Assembly: GCA_028095005.1 (NCBI GenBank)
Contig: CM051460.1
Location: 20,011,501 to 20,075,500, forward strand
Direction of reading: 5' to 3'
DNA: 64,000 nt
Source of the DNA: Rhynchospora pubera
Lineage: Eukaryota > Streptophyta > Magnoliopsida > Poales > Cyperaceae
In this document: one piece after another, positions 41,901 through 53,064 of the stretch
Layout: the number at the start of each line of letters is the position of its first letter
Numbering within the stretch: the stretch's first letter is position 1
Position numbers and translations under genes: made by a program
The notes under the pieces: model-generated
Database searches by the model: none
What the model saw: only the letters and a program-made list of their open reading frames with translations
Told to the model about the DNA's origin: nothing

Positions 41901-42905
41901 CTCAAGCTCAACATCACCAACTCCAAGAATCTTGCATGGCCGACTATCACCAAGATAGACATTCCCACCATCTACATCCTTGTAGTTGACAAAATAAGAA
42001 CGATCCGAGCATATGTGGAATGATGCACCCGAATCCAATACCCAAACATCCATATTCTCCTTCTCGGAACTTGTCACACTTAGAGTCACCGCATCTCCAA
42101 TCTCATCGGAAACCATACTCGCTTCACCATCTTGCTTCTTCTCTTTTTGTTTGCCTTTCAAGAGAGGACAATCTCTCTTCAAGTGCCCTTCATTCTTGCA
42201 ATGCCAACAAGAAAATTTTCGGCCTTTAGACTTTGATCTTCCTTTGCCTTGAGAACCACCCTTCTTGCCCGAGGAATTGCCCCTAGTCACCGGCCGTCCC
42301 CTATCAACCGTCAATGCCTCACTAGGCCCGGTTTCCAATTGGGTAGTAGCCTTTCTAGTTTCCTCATTCATCAATGAAGCAACAACATCTCTCAATTTGA
42401 ATTGGTTGCCCATCGTGTTTGCAACGGTAGTTACAAGAGTATCCCAACTTGTAGGCAAAGAGCTCAAAAGTAACAAGCATAAAACCTCCTCATCAAGGTT
42501 TACCTTCAACGACTTCAATTGAGCCGCAATTGAGTTGAACTCACTTACATGCGTTCTCATTGAAATACCATCCTTCATTTTCAAGAGAAATAACCGTTTC
42601 ATAGCATGCATCTTGTTTACACCCGAAGGTTGCTCATATGATCGCTCCAATGTGGTCCAAAGCTCATGAGCGGTCTTACATTGGTAGACATCAAACAAGA
42701 TAGATGGTGAAATACACGGCCTTATAGCCGCCAAACACTTCCGATCAAGCAACTCCCATTCATGATCCTCCATATGAATAGGTTGTGCACCCGGTCCCAT
42801 CAATGGTAAATCCAAATCCCTTACCACCAAGTAATCTTGCATTAACATTTTCCAAATTGGCCAATTGCTATCATTCAACTTCTCAAATTCCATAGCTTTT
42901 TCCAT
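38961..42905 (-). CDS. Ty1/copia gag-pol polyprotein, intact, 1314 aa
   Basis: Encodes everything needed for reverse transcription and integration. Residues 1-225: gag (UBN2/Retrotran_gag type). About 232-246: CCHC zinc knuckle CWHCKNEGHLKRDCP. About 290: aspartic protease WVLDSGASFHIC. From about 420: integrase HHCC zinc finger (H...H, CVHCVMGKQ). About 470-630: integrase core with SDVCGPF, TDNGGEF and ENGVIERMNR supplying the D, D and E residues. About 840-1080: RT with YVDDMLIAS. About 1160 to the end: RNase H with DADHAGC, SSTESEY and KHIDVRYHFIRD. The order protease-integrase-RT-RNase H defines copia, and the sequence resembles tobacco Tnt1-type elements. No stop or frameshift was seen, so the copy could still be functional; this is inference. 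Confidence 0.96.
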   Translation of the reverse strand: MEKAMEFEKLNDSNWPIWKMLMQDYLVVRDLDLPLMGPGAQPIHMEDHEWELLDRKCLAAIRPCISPSILFDVYQCKTAHELWTTLERSYEQPSGVNKMHAMKRLFLLKMKDGISMRTHVSEFNSIAAQLKSLKVNLDEEVLCLLLLSSLPTSWDTLVTTVANTMGNQFKLRDVVASLMNEETRKATTQLETGPSEALTVDRGRPVTRGNSSGKKGGSQGKGRSKSKGRKFSCWHCKNEGHLKRDCPLLKGKQKEKKQDGEASMVSDEIGDAVTLSVTSSEKENMDVWVLDSGASFHICSDRSYFVNYKDVDGGNVYLGDSRPCKILGVGDVELEQANGRRCKLSNVRYVPKITKNLISVGQLDDGGFVISFGEGSWKVSKGCMTLMKGHKDGSLYTLHGTPRKGVVAMASEHGDMHIWHNRLCHLSERGMKVLQSENYIPSFDCSSLEFCVHCVMGKQKRVNFKRNESHRKVKPLELVYSDVCGPFNVKSLGGASYFVTFLDDFSRKCWIYPLSSKDQVLETFKNFKSRVEKESEKSIKCLQTDNGGEFCSNDFDNFCARNGIRRVKTVPYTPQENGVIERMNRTIVERIRSMLSHSGLPKSFWAEAANTAVYLINRSPSVALDGGIPEVVWSGKKISYGHLRTFGCEAYVKIPNVKRNKLDVKSRRCAFVGYGGDDLGYRVWDPIEKKTIRSRDVIFREDVMFMKNHEKEQSEERHVEEHVDASIAPKMLADPQTSGHDNEDESEPVEAHENEGIVEEEHTNTPIQELRRSTRISRATQRYSPSLYYALFTDAGEPESFHEAINCSEKAMWLGAMEDEMNSLHLNETWELVKLPKGKKALKNRWVFVLKNEADGSKRHKARLVVKGYGQKHGVDFNEIFSPVVKHSSIRVVLSLVANLDLELVQLDIKTAFLHGDLDDEIYMSQPEGFVDESNPNLVCRLKKGLYGLKQASRQWYKKFDTFMQEEGFERSGYDHCVYMKGKVGGTFTLLLLYVDDMLIASNDHDEIESLKLDMSKRFATKDLGEARKILGMRIHRDRERGKLWLSQTEYVDKVLERFDMMNCKPVTTPLAGHFKLSKKNSPKNAQERLKMEKVPYLSAVGSLMYAMVCTRPDIAHAVGVVSRYMSNPGWEHWQAVKWILRYLKGTRGLRLCFGEDSKLAIEGYVDADHAGCSETRKSTTSFVFTIGGGAVSWMSRLQDIVALSSTESEYVALTEAVKEMLWLKRLLAQLGLKQMEYVVHCDNQGAIHLSKNAAYHSRTKHIDVRYHFIRDVLDHRQLVVRKVHTKENVADMFTKVVPPDKVMFCRRQSGLVE

Positions 42906-43005
42906 TCTATCACTACTACACGTGTAACCACCGAAATACTCAAGAACTTAGACCTACACTAATCCAAGTCTCAAACTCCTATTCTTGACACCAACGAGCC
43001 AACAC

Positions 43006-43017
43006 GCTCTGATACCA
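43006..43017 (-). other. Primer-binding site (initiator tRNA-Met)
   Basis: The minus strand reads TGGTATCAGAGC, complementary to the 3' end of plant initiator tRNA-Met, two bases from the LTR end. Confidence 0.92.
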
Positions 43018-43019
43018 GT

Positions 43020-43548
43020 TGTTGGGACACGCTCACAGGTGTCTAGGCACAGCGGAAGCCAAGTAAACAAGGAGGTAGTAATTTCGACAAACACGTGACG
43101 GGCATAAAACAATACCCTATAGAATAAAGCTATGATGGTACCACTTGAGAACCAATCGACAATAGCACAATCAAGCACAAGAAAATAAAGAGAGACACAA
43201 GATTTTACGTGGAAACCCGAAAGGGAAAAAATCACGGGAGCGATCGGTGCAAATCCACTAAATCAAGAATTTTCTTACAAGTACATGGAGATCATCAAGC
43301 TATCAACCTTCCTCTCTCTCTCACTCACACTCTCTCACAATTTAGAAGTGGAATTAACAAGAGATTCAAGAGAAATATCTAAACCCTAGATAACTTCAAA
43401 GAGGAAGAAGAGAGCTTCTGTTGGAGATGCACACAGAGAGAGACTCGATTCACCTCTCTGTCTCCGTAACCCCCCTCTTATTTCTCTCATTTCCGTATGG
43501 GCCAGCATGGGCCACGGCCCATTTTGCAATTGGCTTCATACATTAACA
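43020..43548 (-). repeat. 5' LTR of the copia element
   Basis: 529 bp, the same length as the 3' LTR. It is followed, in transcription order, by AC and the primer-binding site. Confidence 0.95.
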
Positions 43549-44254
43549 ACCCGTGACCCCGCAGTTCTCTTCTTACCATTCAATACACAGCATTTGGCAA
43601 ACCCGTTTCTCAGTTCCTTTATTAATCAACGCTCACAATATCTGTCGCTACTCTTTATAAACACATGGATTCAAAAAGTATGGGAATTGCTTCATACATT
43701 CTTTAAATTTGGAGATTCACTCTTACTTGGACGAAAATGTCATTCTCATTCTCTCAATTCACTTCAGTTTGAAAATATTTGAAAATAAAAATGATATTTT
43801 TGGTCAACAGTAGTGGATCTCTAAATTTGGGTAGTGTATGAAGTAATTACTGAGTCAAGAGGTGAAGTTCATGCTTAATTTTAATTCTTTTTCCAATCAT
43901 ATGGAGAAGTTTTGCATTGTAGATCTAAACGTGTGATTTTAATCAAAAGGTTTAGATAAGCCTTCAACAGAAGCTTCTCGTGTATTCCAAGGACCTTGAA
44001 CCTTTCGATAGAAATCGACGGTTCAGATCTTGTATGTTGCTATCCACCAGATGTACGGAAAGGTCTATAACTATAACGGTCCACCGACCAGATTGCATAC
44101 CTTACCCAGATTTTGAGGTACACGCGGCGGTACATAATAGGACGAATAAACTCTCTCTTAAATGATAGCGTGGACTCTTGTCTTGGTCAAGATATTTCTT
44201 TAAACAGGAAACAAAAGAGAGAGTTTGTGGTGTGAACTTGAAGTGTGACCGAGT
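43549..44254. other. Intergenic DNA right of the copia element
   Basis: Begins with the right target-site copy and continues the host sequence split by the copia insertion. No gene is seen. The last ~200 bp may be the former promoter/5' region of the pseudogene that follows. Confidence 0.45.
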
Positions 44255-45214
44255 ATGATGGCGCTGTGCGTTTGTGCACCAGCCGCAGCATTCCCGAAGC
44301 TTCGAGAAGACGCACCCGCTGCCGCGCGTCGGAAGCGGCAGTTCCAGTGGCGGAAGAGGGAAGGCTGGAACAGCCGAGATGGTCAGGAGAGACGCCTTTG
44401 TCGAAGATAGTTGGAGCTCTCATTTCGTTTAAACCATTGTACAACTTGATGAAGGTTGCCTCTAGACAAGTTATTATTAGGTCTCTCTCTCTCTCTCTCA
44501 GGTGTGTTCATACAGTAGGTTCAACTAGCTACCTTATTTTTTGAAGCATTGTTGTTTTTACATGACATTTACAAAGAACAGGCATTGATCATATGTGCAC
44601 CAACAACACAAGATTCACTGACATATATACAAATAACTGATCAAGTTTTTTCCCCCACCCCCCTCGATTCCCAAATTGAATTGTAAAATGATGCCAAATT
44701 GAACTGAAATGGTGCCAAAGCAGATGCATAGTTGGAGTTTTGTGACTTGGTTATCCTCAATTACTGCTGTTGGAAGTCGTTTCCTAATGAGTTGAGATAT
44801 GTTAAAGTGTTAAGTGTTAATTGTGTGTGATTTGCAGACTCACACATTATTGAATGATAATATCATCAAGCTAACTAAAAGCTTAATAGTTCAGACCTTT
44901 CTGTAAAGAAAATAGTCATGCATTGACACTTGATGGTATTTACTTTTTAACAGCACTGCAGGGAAGGCAAATGTTCCATGGAGGGTGATGTCGTAGGAGA
45001 TTCTAAAGTCTGATGTCTACCAAGTACCAACTGTTTGATGAATTGTGCAACCCCAATCTAGTGTATCCTGATTGTTAGTTATTAACAAAAACTCAAATTT
45101 GTTTCTTAATTGACATATTTCCCTATGATTTGGCATTTAAACCTTTTTCAATTTACTTATGCAGATTATTTGAACCCATTTCATGCATATGACGAAGGAA
45201 ACTTATCATGGCTG
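44255..45214 (+). pseudogene. Broken, truncated SAM-dependent methyltransferase-like gene (three exons left)
   Basis: Exon 1 (44255-44480) opens with a transit-peptide-like MMALCVCAPAAAFPKLRED, but the conserved part (RLEQPRWSGETPLSKIVGAL) is in another frame, so a frameshift lies between them. Exon 2 (44954-45073) resumes with the STAGKANVPWRVMS segment, then an in-frame TAG at 44994-44996, then EILKSDVY and a further frame change before NPNLVYPD. Exon 3 (45165-45214) encodes YYLNPFHAYDEGNLSWL. Donor and acceptor sites (44481, 45074, 45215 GT; AG before 44954 and 45165) are still present, so it is a decayed gene copy and not a processed one. I recall these blocks as the N-terminal part of a plant, probably plastid, methyltransferase family; the catalytic SAM-binding domain that should follow is absent. 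The gene identity is from memory and should be searched. Confidence 0.75.
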
Positions 45215-46689
45215 GTACAGACTACAGACTTCTCAATTCTCATATTCTATGTACCTTACTATGTACCGTCCTATTCAAATTTTTTTTTTTAAAACAAATA
45301 TCTAATGAGTATACAAAGGAACTCTTTTTTATTACAATGAAGAATTTATTCAAGTATGTACTGCACCTTTTTAATGTTATATTGGTTGGCTCAGGGCCCA
45401 GAACAGGTGTTTGACTTCATGTGGTAATGCCAGGTCGGCTTATGGCTCAAGAAATTATTTAAAAAAAATAAAGAAGAAGTTAATAAAATAATAGCAACAT
45501 TCATTCCCTTAATTGATAACTGATTGACTAATATGTAGGGATGCAATTAATATGATGGAGCTATAGATTGCATTAATATGTTATGTATTAATTTTGTGCT
45601 TTATCTTTAACAGATTCAAATTTATTGCATGCTCTAATGTATAGAGCTATTTAACATGGGATATATATGGAATAATTAAATCTGAATTTCTACAGGATAT
45701 GTAAATTTCTAACAAGGTACTATGATCTATGATCAAGTAGATTGTTTTTATTGCAACATTGCCATATGAATTTATTTTTTCAACCTTGTATGTACTAAGG
45801 TACAGTACCAATATCTTGTATGTACTAAGGTACAGCTACAAAGTTAAAGCAGTTAACTACCAAAGAATAACCCGAATTTTTTCATTGTATCTTCTGTTTT
45901 CTATCCTCAATGTAGGAAAAAAAAAAAGCAAATGAATTGCTCGGAAAAGAATATTACATAATATCTTGTGATATGGATCACATTAAATAATTAGGGGGTG
46001 TTTGGTTGCTTTGTAAAAAAAAATGGCCATACATTTGGATGGACGTATATGCTAGTAATAGTAAATAAACGATCGTTTGTTTAATTCTGTACTCTGCAGA
46101 CATGAAAAAGGGAATGATTAAAAAATAGAGCAAAACTGGAACATTTAAAAAAAAAATACGAATGGAAAGGAAAAATAATGTATTTGGTATTTTGATGTGT
46201 CAGATGGAAAGAAATGGATTGCAACAAAAGGGTCTAAAGAGAAAATGGTAAACCTTCCGGAGTCGTAGATGAGTAAAAAGGAATATTGATTGTTCCTTCC
46301 ACGTGTCCGGCCTCAAACACCTCCGTCAACTTTTGCATTTAAATTACCATCACCACAAATTAGTCGCTAACAGTTAATTACCAAGTTACGAGGAATTGTC
46401 ATGGGCCAAGGGCATTTATGTCCGAAATTTATCAAAATGATTTTTCAAAATTTTAAAATCGGGGCTGATAAGAATCGTCCCGATTCCTATCATCTCCATC
46501 ATCCTCAAAACGTTTTTCATTTTTAGAAAACGGGTAATTAACTTAATTTCATTTTTGGAAAAATCATCCATCATCCTCTGGAGTCATCCCATCTCTTCTT
46601 CTTTGTTTCGCTAACTTTCCCTCTCTTTCTCTCTGATTCACTGCTATCTAGCGCTCATCCCTCCCTCTCCTCTGTTTTGTAAACAGATA
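45215..46689. other. AT-rich intergenic DNA
   Basis: No downstream methyltransferase exon and no other gene was found. A short direct repeat, CTTGTATGTACTAAGGTACA, occurs twice near 45786-45835. Confidence 0.5.
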
Positions 46690-47060
46690 TACATAACAGT
46701 TCTAGTTAATATATATAAAATGTTCTAGCTAACATAGTAAACATTCTAGTTAATATATATAAAGGTTGTAGTTAATACAATAAAGATTCTGGTTAATACA
46801 GTAAAGGTTCTGGTTAGTATATATAAAGATTCGAGTTAATACAATAAAAGTTAAGTTCTAATTAATACAGTAAATATTCTAGTTATATATATATACAAGT
46901 TCTAGTTAATATATACAAAGATTTTATATATTTACTTATATATATAAAAGTTCTAGTTAATATATATAATATTTCTATTTAATATAGCAACTATTATAGT
47001 TAATGTATTTAACTGTTCTAGTTAACTAAAACTTTTATTGTATTAACTATAACTTTTATG
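46690..47060. repeat. AT-rich minisatellite, ~22-26-bp units
   Basis: A dozen or more degenerate units of the form GTTCTAGTTAATATATATAA, alternating with units ending ACAGTAAA or ACAATAAA. It is expanded and irregular, with no coding content. Confidence 0.75.
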
Positions 47061-47114
47061 TGTATTTTCAATTGACTATGATTAGATGGGTATATGACTA
47101 ATTTTTCCTATAAA

Positions 47115-47430
47115 CTATTACTTTATATCTACATTTTTTGAGTTTAAACTTTAAACATGCTCCTTTGTTCTTCAAATGCCTTAACATTAAAAAATAAAAA
47201 TAAAATGATCAGAAAAACTTTTAACATTAGAAAATTGATAATCAGGGATCGTGGATCGTGAATCGAAACCCAATTATCGCTTTACCCCCTTATATATAAA
47301 CTATTACCTTATATCTACATTTTTTTTAGTTCAAACTTTAAACATGCTCCTTTGTTTTTCAAACGCTTTAACATAAAAAAATACGATCAGAAAAACTTTA
47401 ACATTAGAAAATTTAAAATCAGGGATCGTA
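47115..47430. repeat. ~130-bp direct duplication upstream of SH3P2
   Basis: Copies at about 47115-47247 and 47302-47430 share CTATTACxTTATATCTACAT, AAACTTTAAACATGCTCCTT, GATCAGAAAAACTTT and ATTAGAAAAT...AATCAGGGATCGT. The second copy ends about 115 bp before the SH3P2 start codon, so it lies in the likely promoter or 5' UTR. Confidence 0.75.
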
Positions 47431-47544
47431 TTTGATTTTCATCGATTAACCCGTTGATCTGTCTATCGAACAAGCACAAAGAAGGAGCGCGCAAAATAAC
47501 ACAGATCTCACGTCTCTTTCTCTCGAGATCTCGACAGTTCAACG

Positions 47545-50500
47545 ATGGAGGCACTGAAAAAGCAAGCCTCTAAGCTCAGAGAGCAAGTCGCCAGACAGCA
47601 ACAGGCATCCTTCTTTTAATACCTCTCTTTTTCTGTATCGATCTATTCGTGGAGTTATTGCAAGTCAGAACTCTTAAATGCTTTGATTTAATTGACCTTA
47701 CGATTGGAAAACGCAGCTATCAACAATCAAAATTCTGGCGCTATATTTGCTCCTAATTTGAACTAACGAAATATCCGTTGAAATTCTTCTTATAATTCAG
47801 GCTGTTCTTAAGCAATTTGGTGGATATGGGGCCTATGACAATGTGTTTACTGATGAGGCAGAAATACAACAACACCAGAGATTAGAGAAGCTATTCACAT
47901 CCACCAGGGCTGCTAAGGTCTAGATTTTCTCTTTTCAGGTTACTTTTCATGGATATTTGTTATATAACGATGTGCAATTGAGTAAGTAATGTATGTGATT
48001 TATATTTTTATTTGTTTATTTTTTATAAATTTCAGCATTTTCAACGGGATATAGTTCGTGGTGTCGAAGGATACATTGTAACTGGATTCAAGCAGGTTGA
48101 AACAGGTACAATTATGAAATGCTTTCCCTGGTTTGAGTTTGACCTTTTTGCAAAACCTCTGTGGGGTTAAGGGGATTGTTGGTGGAAAATTTGTTTGCTG
48201 TTCTAATAATGGGATTAAAATCATTGATGCAGGAACTAAACTGTCTGAAGACAGCAAAAAATATGGTGCTGAGAACACGTGCACTAGTGGGAGTACTCTA
48301 TCAAAAGCTGCCATGTGTATTTCCAAAGCATGGTATCAAATGGAGAAGGAGCGAAAAGAAATGCTCAGCTCCCTTGGCCAGGTCCCTTTTCTTTTTCATT
48401 TTGGATTTAGGTATAGTAGCAGTTGTGTCTGTACAGCCACGTCCAAATGGTACAGAATACTGGCAGTTACTACCAGTTTGATCACATTTCCATCTATTTT
48501 GTTCTTTGGCTTCTTTCCATATTGAACCTAGGTTCCATGTGGGAGTGATGTATCTTATCTAGTTGAGGTTAGATAGGTCACATGATAAATAGTAAATTTT
48601 TCTTCAAGTTTTTATGAATTATCAATTATGTGATATATATTGATAGGTGGCAGAGTCGCTAAGAGCAATGGTGATGGGTGCACCCCTTGAGGATGCTCGC
48701 CACCTTGCCCAGAGATATGATCGCATACGCCAAGAAGCTGAAGCTCAGGTTTGTCTTACCAAATCAGTTTGTTTACATGACTACAGGATGGTACTGTTCC
48801 TGTACCAGTCATAGCTTACCGTCTGATCTTTCCTTTGCTATCTCCTTTTCTACTCAAGTATGATTTCTGCTGCTTTGTTATGACTTGATTTGGAAATTTA
48901 AAATAAAATGCTGGATATATAATCTTTGAACCACATTTTGAGTATAGAATATGCAAATTAATGAATATAGGTATGTATAAGTTTATGTACACTTCCATTA
49001 ATTGCTTCATGAAAATATAATTGTTCAATGAATGGGAATATGTTGCATCTTTCTGCAATCACCACATCCGAGTTTTTGAGCATTATTTAATTTATTTCCA
49101 AAAAGCATAAAGACATGTCAGGAGAATGACTGGAAAATTATATCCTGTAATATACTGGCACCTATTACTCCTAACTGTGACTGCTCAACAAGTTCTTCTT
49201 ATATGCATAAATTGAAACCTAAAGCTAATTTGTGCTATGTGTTTCAAAAAGCTAATTGACAATTTGGACATCTTTTGCTTATTTTAAAGTTTAAACTTAA
49301 AGTTTTTGCACTCGATGTTATTTGCAAATAAAACCGAAGTTTGGATTTTGCTGCAATAAAAGAAATGCAGGGTGTTATTTGCAAGTATAATCTTATGTTT
49401 AGGATAAATTTGCAGAAGGACATGAATATTAAATTGTTTTTGGATAGGCTGTAGAAGTCTCAAAACGGCAAATGAGAGCAAGAGAGTCACCTGGAAATGG
49501 CGATATATATTCAAAATTAGAAGGGGCTGAGTCAAAACTTCGAGAACTGAAGTCGAACATGGGGCGTTTAGGCAAGGAAGCTGTTGTGGCCATGGCTTCT
49601 GTAGAAGCTGACCAGCAAAGGACCACTTTGGAGAAGCTCATCACTGTGGTATCTGCTATTGTTATTGACAATTTCCAGTTTTCAGTAAATTGCAGAAAAA
49701 GTTCCTTCTTTAACAGAATTTCACAGTTTGGTTCCTAAACACTCAGACTTGTAATACTAAGGGCATTGTAGTTGGCTATGAGCCATCAATATTCTCAAAC
49801 TTGTTATCTTAGCCTGTACTGGTGTATTTAGTTTTGGTGGAAATATCTTTTGGAAAATAATTAGGTCATGCCTTCTTAATGCTTGACTGATATACAATAG
49901 TAGATATGAAAATGATAACTGATCTAGGAACCAAAGCCGGATTTGCCATTTATTTAAGCTTTTATTTGGATAAATAATGTACAATAGCATAATTAGGTCA
50001 TGCCTCCTCCGCAACTTTCCTTTGGAATTAGCTGCGTCACCAATATGTGCTTTTTTCCTCCTCTGACAACTGTGAGAAAATAACAAAAAAGCAAGAGGAA
50101 AGACAATTGGAGGTAGGTTTTTGTGATTCCAAAACTGGCATGGAACAATATATGTGTCGACCTGTCTTCGTATTTTTTTCCCCTCCATATGATGCTTTGA
50201 GGTTGTGCAGATCTGGCAGGACCTGACCATGATGGACTTCCTTTTCTTATATATATATAAATAACTCAACGTGTATTATGAAGTCTGACTTGATTTTTGA
50301 CAAGTAAATTTCTCTATGAAGGTCAAATGTGAGCGAGCGTACCATCAAAAAGTGCTCCAGATTCTTGAACAACTTGAAAAGGAGGTACTTGTAAATTCTA
50401 AATTACATATGCTACACTTTTTTAGTTCTTTTTTTTGTGAAGGTTTCCATTGCAAAGGGCGTTTGCCAAACTCAACAGTGCATATTTGGTCCAAGATTTG

Positions 50501-52230
50501 ATGTACTGGCTTTGAAGCGACATATTTGAGATGATAAAGTCTAGGGTAACATAGGGTCATGTAGTTACTTTTGTTACCTTGACTTTTATTTTTATATTTA
50601 ATGCTTTAGTTTCTTAGCAAAGCCGACAATAATTTTGGGATGTTGGTTATGAAGATGCAAACCGTTTACCATTGCTTTTGTCAGCGATCCTTTGAAAATC
50701 CCCTAACTATAAATATAAAACAGTTTGTCACCAAGACACCTGCTTTTGTTTCCCAGATGGTTTCAGAACGTCAGAGAGTTGAGGGGGCCCCATTGCCAGT
50801 GATGCTGGATTCAGCCGCACCTCCTCCCTCTTATGAAGAAATCAATGGAATGCATGAAAGCCCAACTATTAGCCAACCAATCAAAACCATGGAATATTTC
50901 TTAGCTGAGGTTAAATTTGCAAAAGAGCCCTAACTCTTCAGTTTTGGAATAAAGCAGAAATTCAGAAAATGTCCCTTGTTGCTGCTTTTGCTTAATAATG
51001 TTACTTTTATTCTTTAGTAAGCTTAACTAATTCCGGACAACAATATCAACCTCACTTGTAAATATAGTAATTATATTTTGTGTTTTCATTAATACTTCCT
51101 AGTACCTCAGAATATTGCATCAATTAAGCATGAAGTACATATATTTATAAAGGACAAATGTTATGGTAGTCACATGCCCTCCCTAATCTTACTTTTTACA
51201 GCAAAACACCAGTTAAATAAGCTGGGGCCTTTGAATTTTGTTGACAACATGATTACTGGAAACGCAAATATATTTTTGCAATTTATTAATTTGCCGCGAT
51301 TTTCTTGAAGCTTCTCTTAATTTTTTAAGTTTTCACTTGTATTGTGACATGCTTTATTTGGCTTTACTTATTTCTTTTCATTAGGTTATTCAATCATTCC
51401 AAGCAGAGAGTGATGTGGAGCTTAATTTATCTATTGGTGACTTCTTGGTTGTGCGGAAGGTACTATATATTTTTTTTCTCTAACCACATATAATACTTTG
51501 CTTATTTTGCAAACTAGCTTTCTATCATTTGGTAATTGTTTAATCTTGACGATCTTGATAATATTTCTTAAATTGATTCAAATAAGCTTGAAAAAAAAAA
51601 TACAGATGTCTTATTTATTTAGCTTATCAATAAACTCCATGCATTTTGAATATCGTTTAGTGACGCATCACTATTAATTTTGAACTGTTGAAATTTTAAA
51701 TTAATTGAAGATTGGTAAAACAAGTACCAAATCTCATCATTTTTTTAATAGGATGATGTATAAGATCATATGGATCATGTGATTCATGTCTATATTGTTG
51801 AAAACTTTCAAACTTAAATTTATTTCTGATGGCTAGACTGTAAAAGATAAATAGTGGTTAAGCGATCTCTCCCCATCGGGAAATATCACAACTGGTTGAG
51901 GACAAACCCATCGTCAACTCTATTCCTTTTTCTTTCAGTTGATTCTCTTTGTGTTGACAGTGGTTGCATTGTTTCTGTAAATTACCCAGAGAAGGTTGGT
52001 ACTCATTGCAAGGGCAATTCCCTAAAATATGAGGTTTTGAAAAGAAAAACTCTTCATGATAAGCATTTTAAAACATCCGTGGTACAGCTCATATTTGGTA
52101 TTATTGTTTGTAGCTATCAAGCAATGGCTGGGCTGAAGGAGAGTGCAGAGGAAAAGCTGGCTGGTTTCCTTCTGACTTTATTGAAAGACGCGAGCGTGTT
52201 CTTGCCAGTAAAGTTGCTCATGTATTTTAG
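47545..52230 (+). CDS. SH3P2: SH3P2: BAR-type and SH3-domain membrane trafficking protein (10 exons, 368 aa)
   Basis: Plant SH3 DOMAIN-CONTAINING PROTEIN 2; in Arabidopsis this protein binds phosphoinositide membranes and acts in clathrin-coated vesicle traffic, cell-plate formation and autophagosome formation. Exons: 47545-47604, 47801-47917, 48036-48105, 48233-48381, 48647-48748, 49448-49648, 50322-50384, 50757-50909, 51385-51459, 52114-52230. They sum to 1107 nt in frame; 368 residues equals the length I recall for the Arabidopsis protein. Residues 1-235 form a helical BAR-like region (ALKKQASKLREQVARQQQ, GAPLEDARHLAQRYDRIRQE); a Pro-rich linker (APPPSYEEINGM) follows; the SH3 domain is at about 300-360 (GDFLVVRK, GWAEGECRGKAGWFPSDFI), ending in RRERVLASKVAHVF. 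The C terminus and linker match SH3P2 better than SH3P1 or SH3P3. Intron 1 starts with GC, not GT. Confidence 0.94.
47605..47800 (+). other. Probable GC-AG intron (SH3P2 intron 1)
   Basis: The conserved VARQQQ-AVLKQF junction requires splicing at CAG|GCATCC. Reading on into the intron meets TAA within four codons, and no GT fits the junction. The acceptor is TATAATTCAG. Confidence 0.75.
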
Positions 52231-53064
52231 AAGTAATCCCCTAATGGTGGATATATGCATATCAAAATCAAGTTTGGCTTTATTTTTGGTTTTGAATGTC
52301 TGGTTTTTTATTCATGGAGGGCTTTCTAGGCCTTGGCTGGAGAAGCAGTGTCCAGTTTGCTGAAGCCAATGGTGTAAGGAAGCTAAATTGTTCAATAAGC
52401 TCTTTGCATATATGTACTGTCTGAATAATTTGTATGTTTGGTGATGTTTGTATAGATTTATCATTTTTCTAGCAGTTTACATTTGTTTATTTTTTCAATG
52501 GATGCTTCATTATGAATTTGTAGCAAGCCCTAATGCTATAGATTCTCAAGGTTAGGATTTATAGGTAACAAAACTTATATTCAAGTTCTACCGTTTATCA
52601 ACCTAGTAAAAAGTTTACATGTTTATATATAAAAATTTGATGGAATGTCAAATGATGATCTGATTGGATAAAATTCCATACATTGTTAACTAATAAATCA
52701 GTAATATGCTTATAAACTTTTGTTTGCACAAGTTTTTTACTTGACTTGACTTAAAAAATTCATTAAATTACAAACTTCACTTAATGGCTACAAATTAGAA
52801 CTCCTTTTAATTCGGCTGGAGAATTTATAACCAGAAGGAATGATGTCAGGAACAAAATGATACAAAGAAAAGGGGAACATAAATTCGAAAAACAAAACTG
52901 CTCTAGTTTGAACCACCACCTCATTCTCCAATCTCCAAATTTAAGAAAGGGAAGGACACAACTGGCTGAAATGGGCTAACATGGGCTCAATTCATATCTC
53001 AGCCCAAACACTTCGCTCCTTATCCATCGAATCGACCACTCCTTCAAGCATTTCATCAAACACC
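52231..53064. other. SH3P2 3' region and promoter region of the CRM gene
   Basis: AT-rich spacer of about 0.8 kb between two plus-strand genes. No ORF is supported. The last ~150 bp probably contain the 5' UTR of the CRM-domain gene; an in-frame ATG at 52981 precedes the chosen start. Confidence 0.5.

Larger units (their letters stand above)
38351..43553 (-). mobile_element. Complete, young Ty1/copia retrotransposon (Tork/TNT-like)
   Basis: Two 529-bp LTRs (38356-38884 and 43020-43548) start TGTTGGGACACG and end CATTAACA on the plus strand and differ at only two positions. Flanks are ACTCG (38351-38355) and ACCCG (43549-43553), a 5-bp target duplication with one mismatch. The primer-binding site and polypurine tract are in the right places, and one uninterrupted gag-pol frame lies between. 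The element inserted between the kinesin gene and the methyltransferase-like pseudogene. Such high LTR identity points to recent insertion. Confidence 0.96.

Noticed and set aside
49757..50269. 170-codon minus-strand ORF in SH3P2 intron 6
   Set aside because: AT-rich intronic sequence with no similarity to any family I know.
51854..52363. 169-codon plus-strand ORF over the last SH3P2 exon
   Set aside because: It reads the exon in the wrong frame; the correct frame gives the end of the SH3 domain and RRERVLASKVAHVF.
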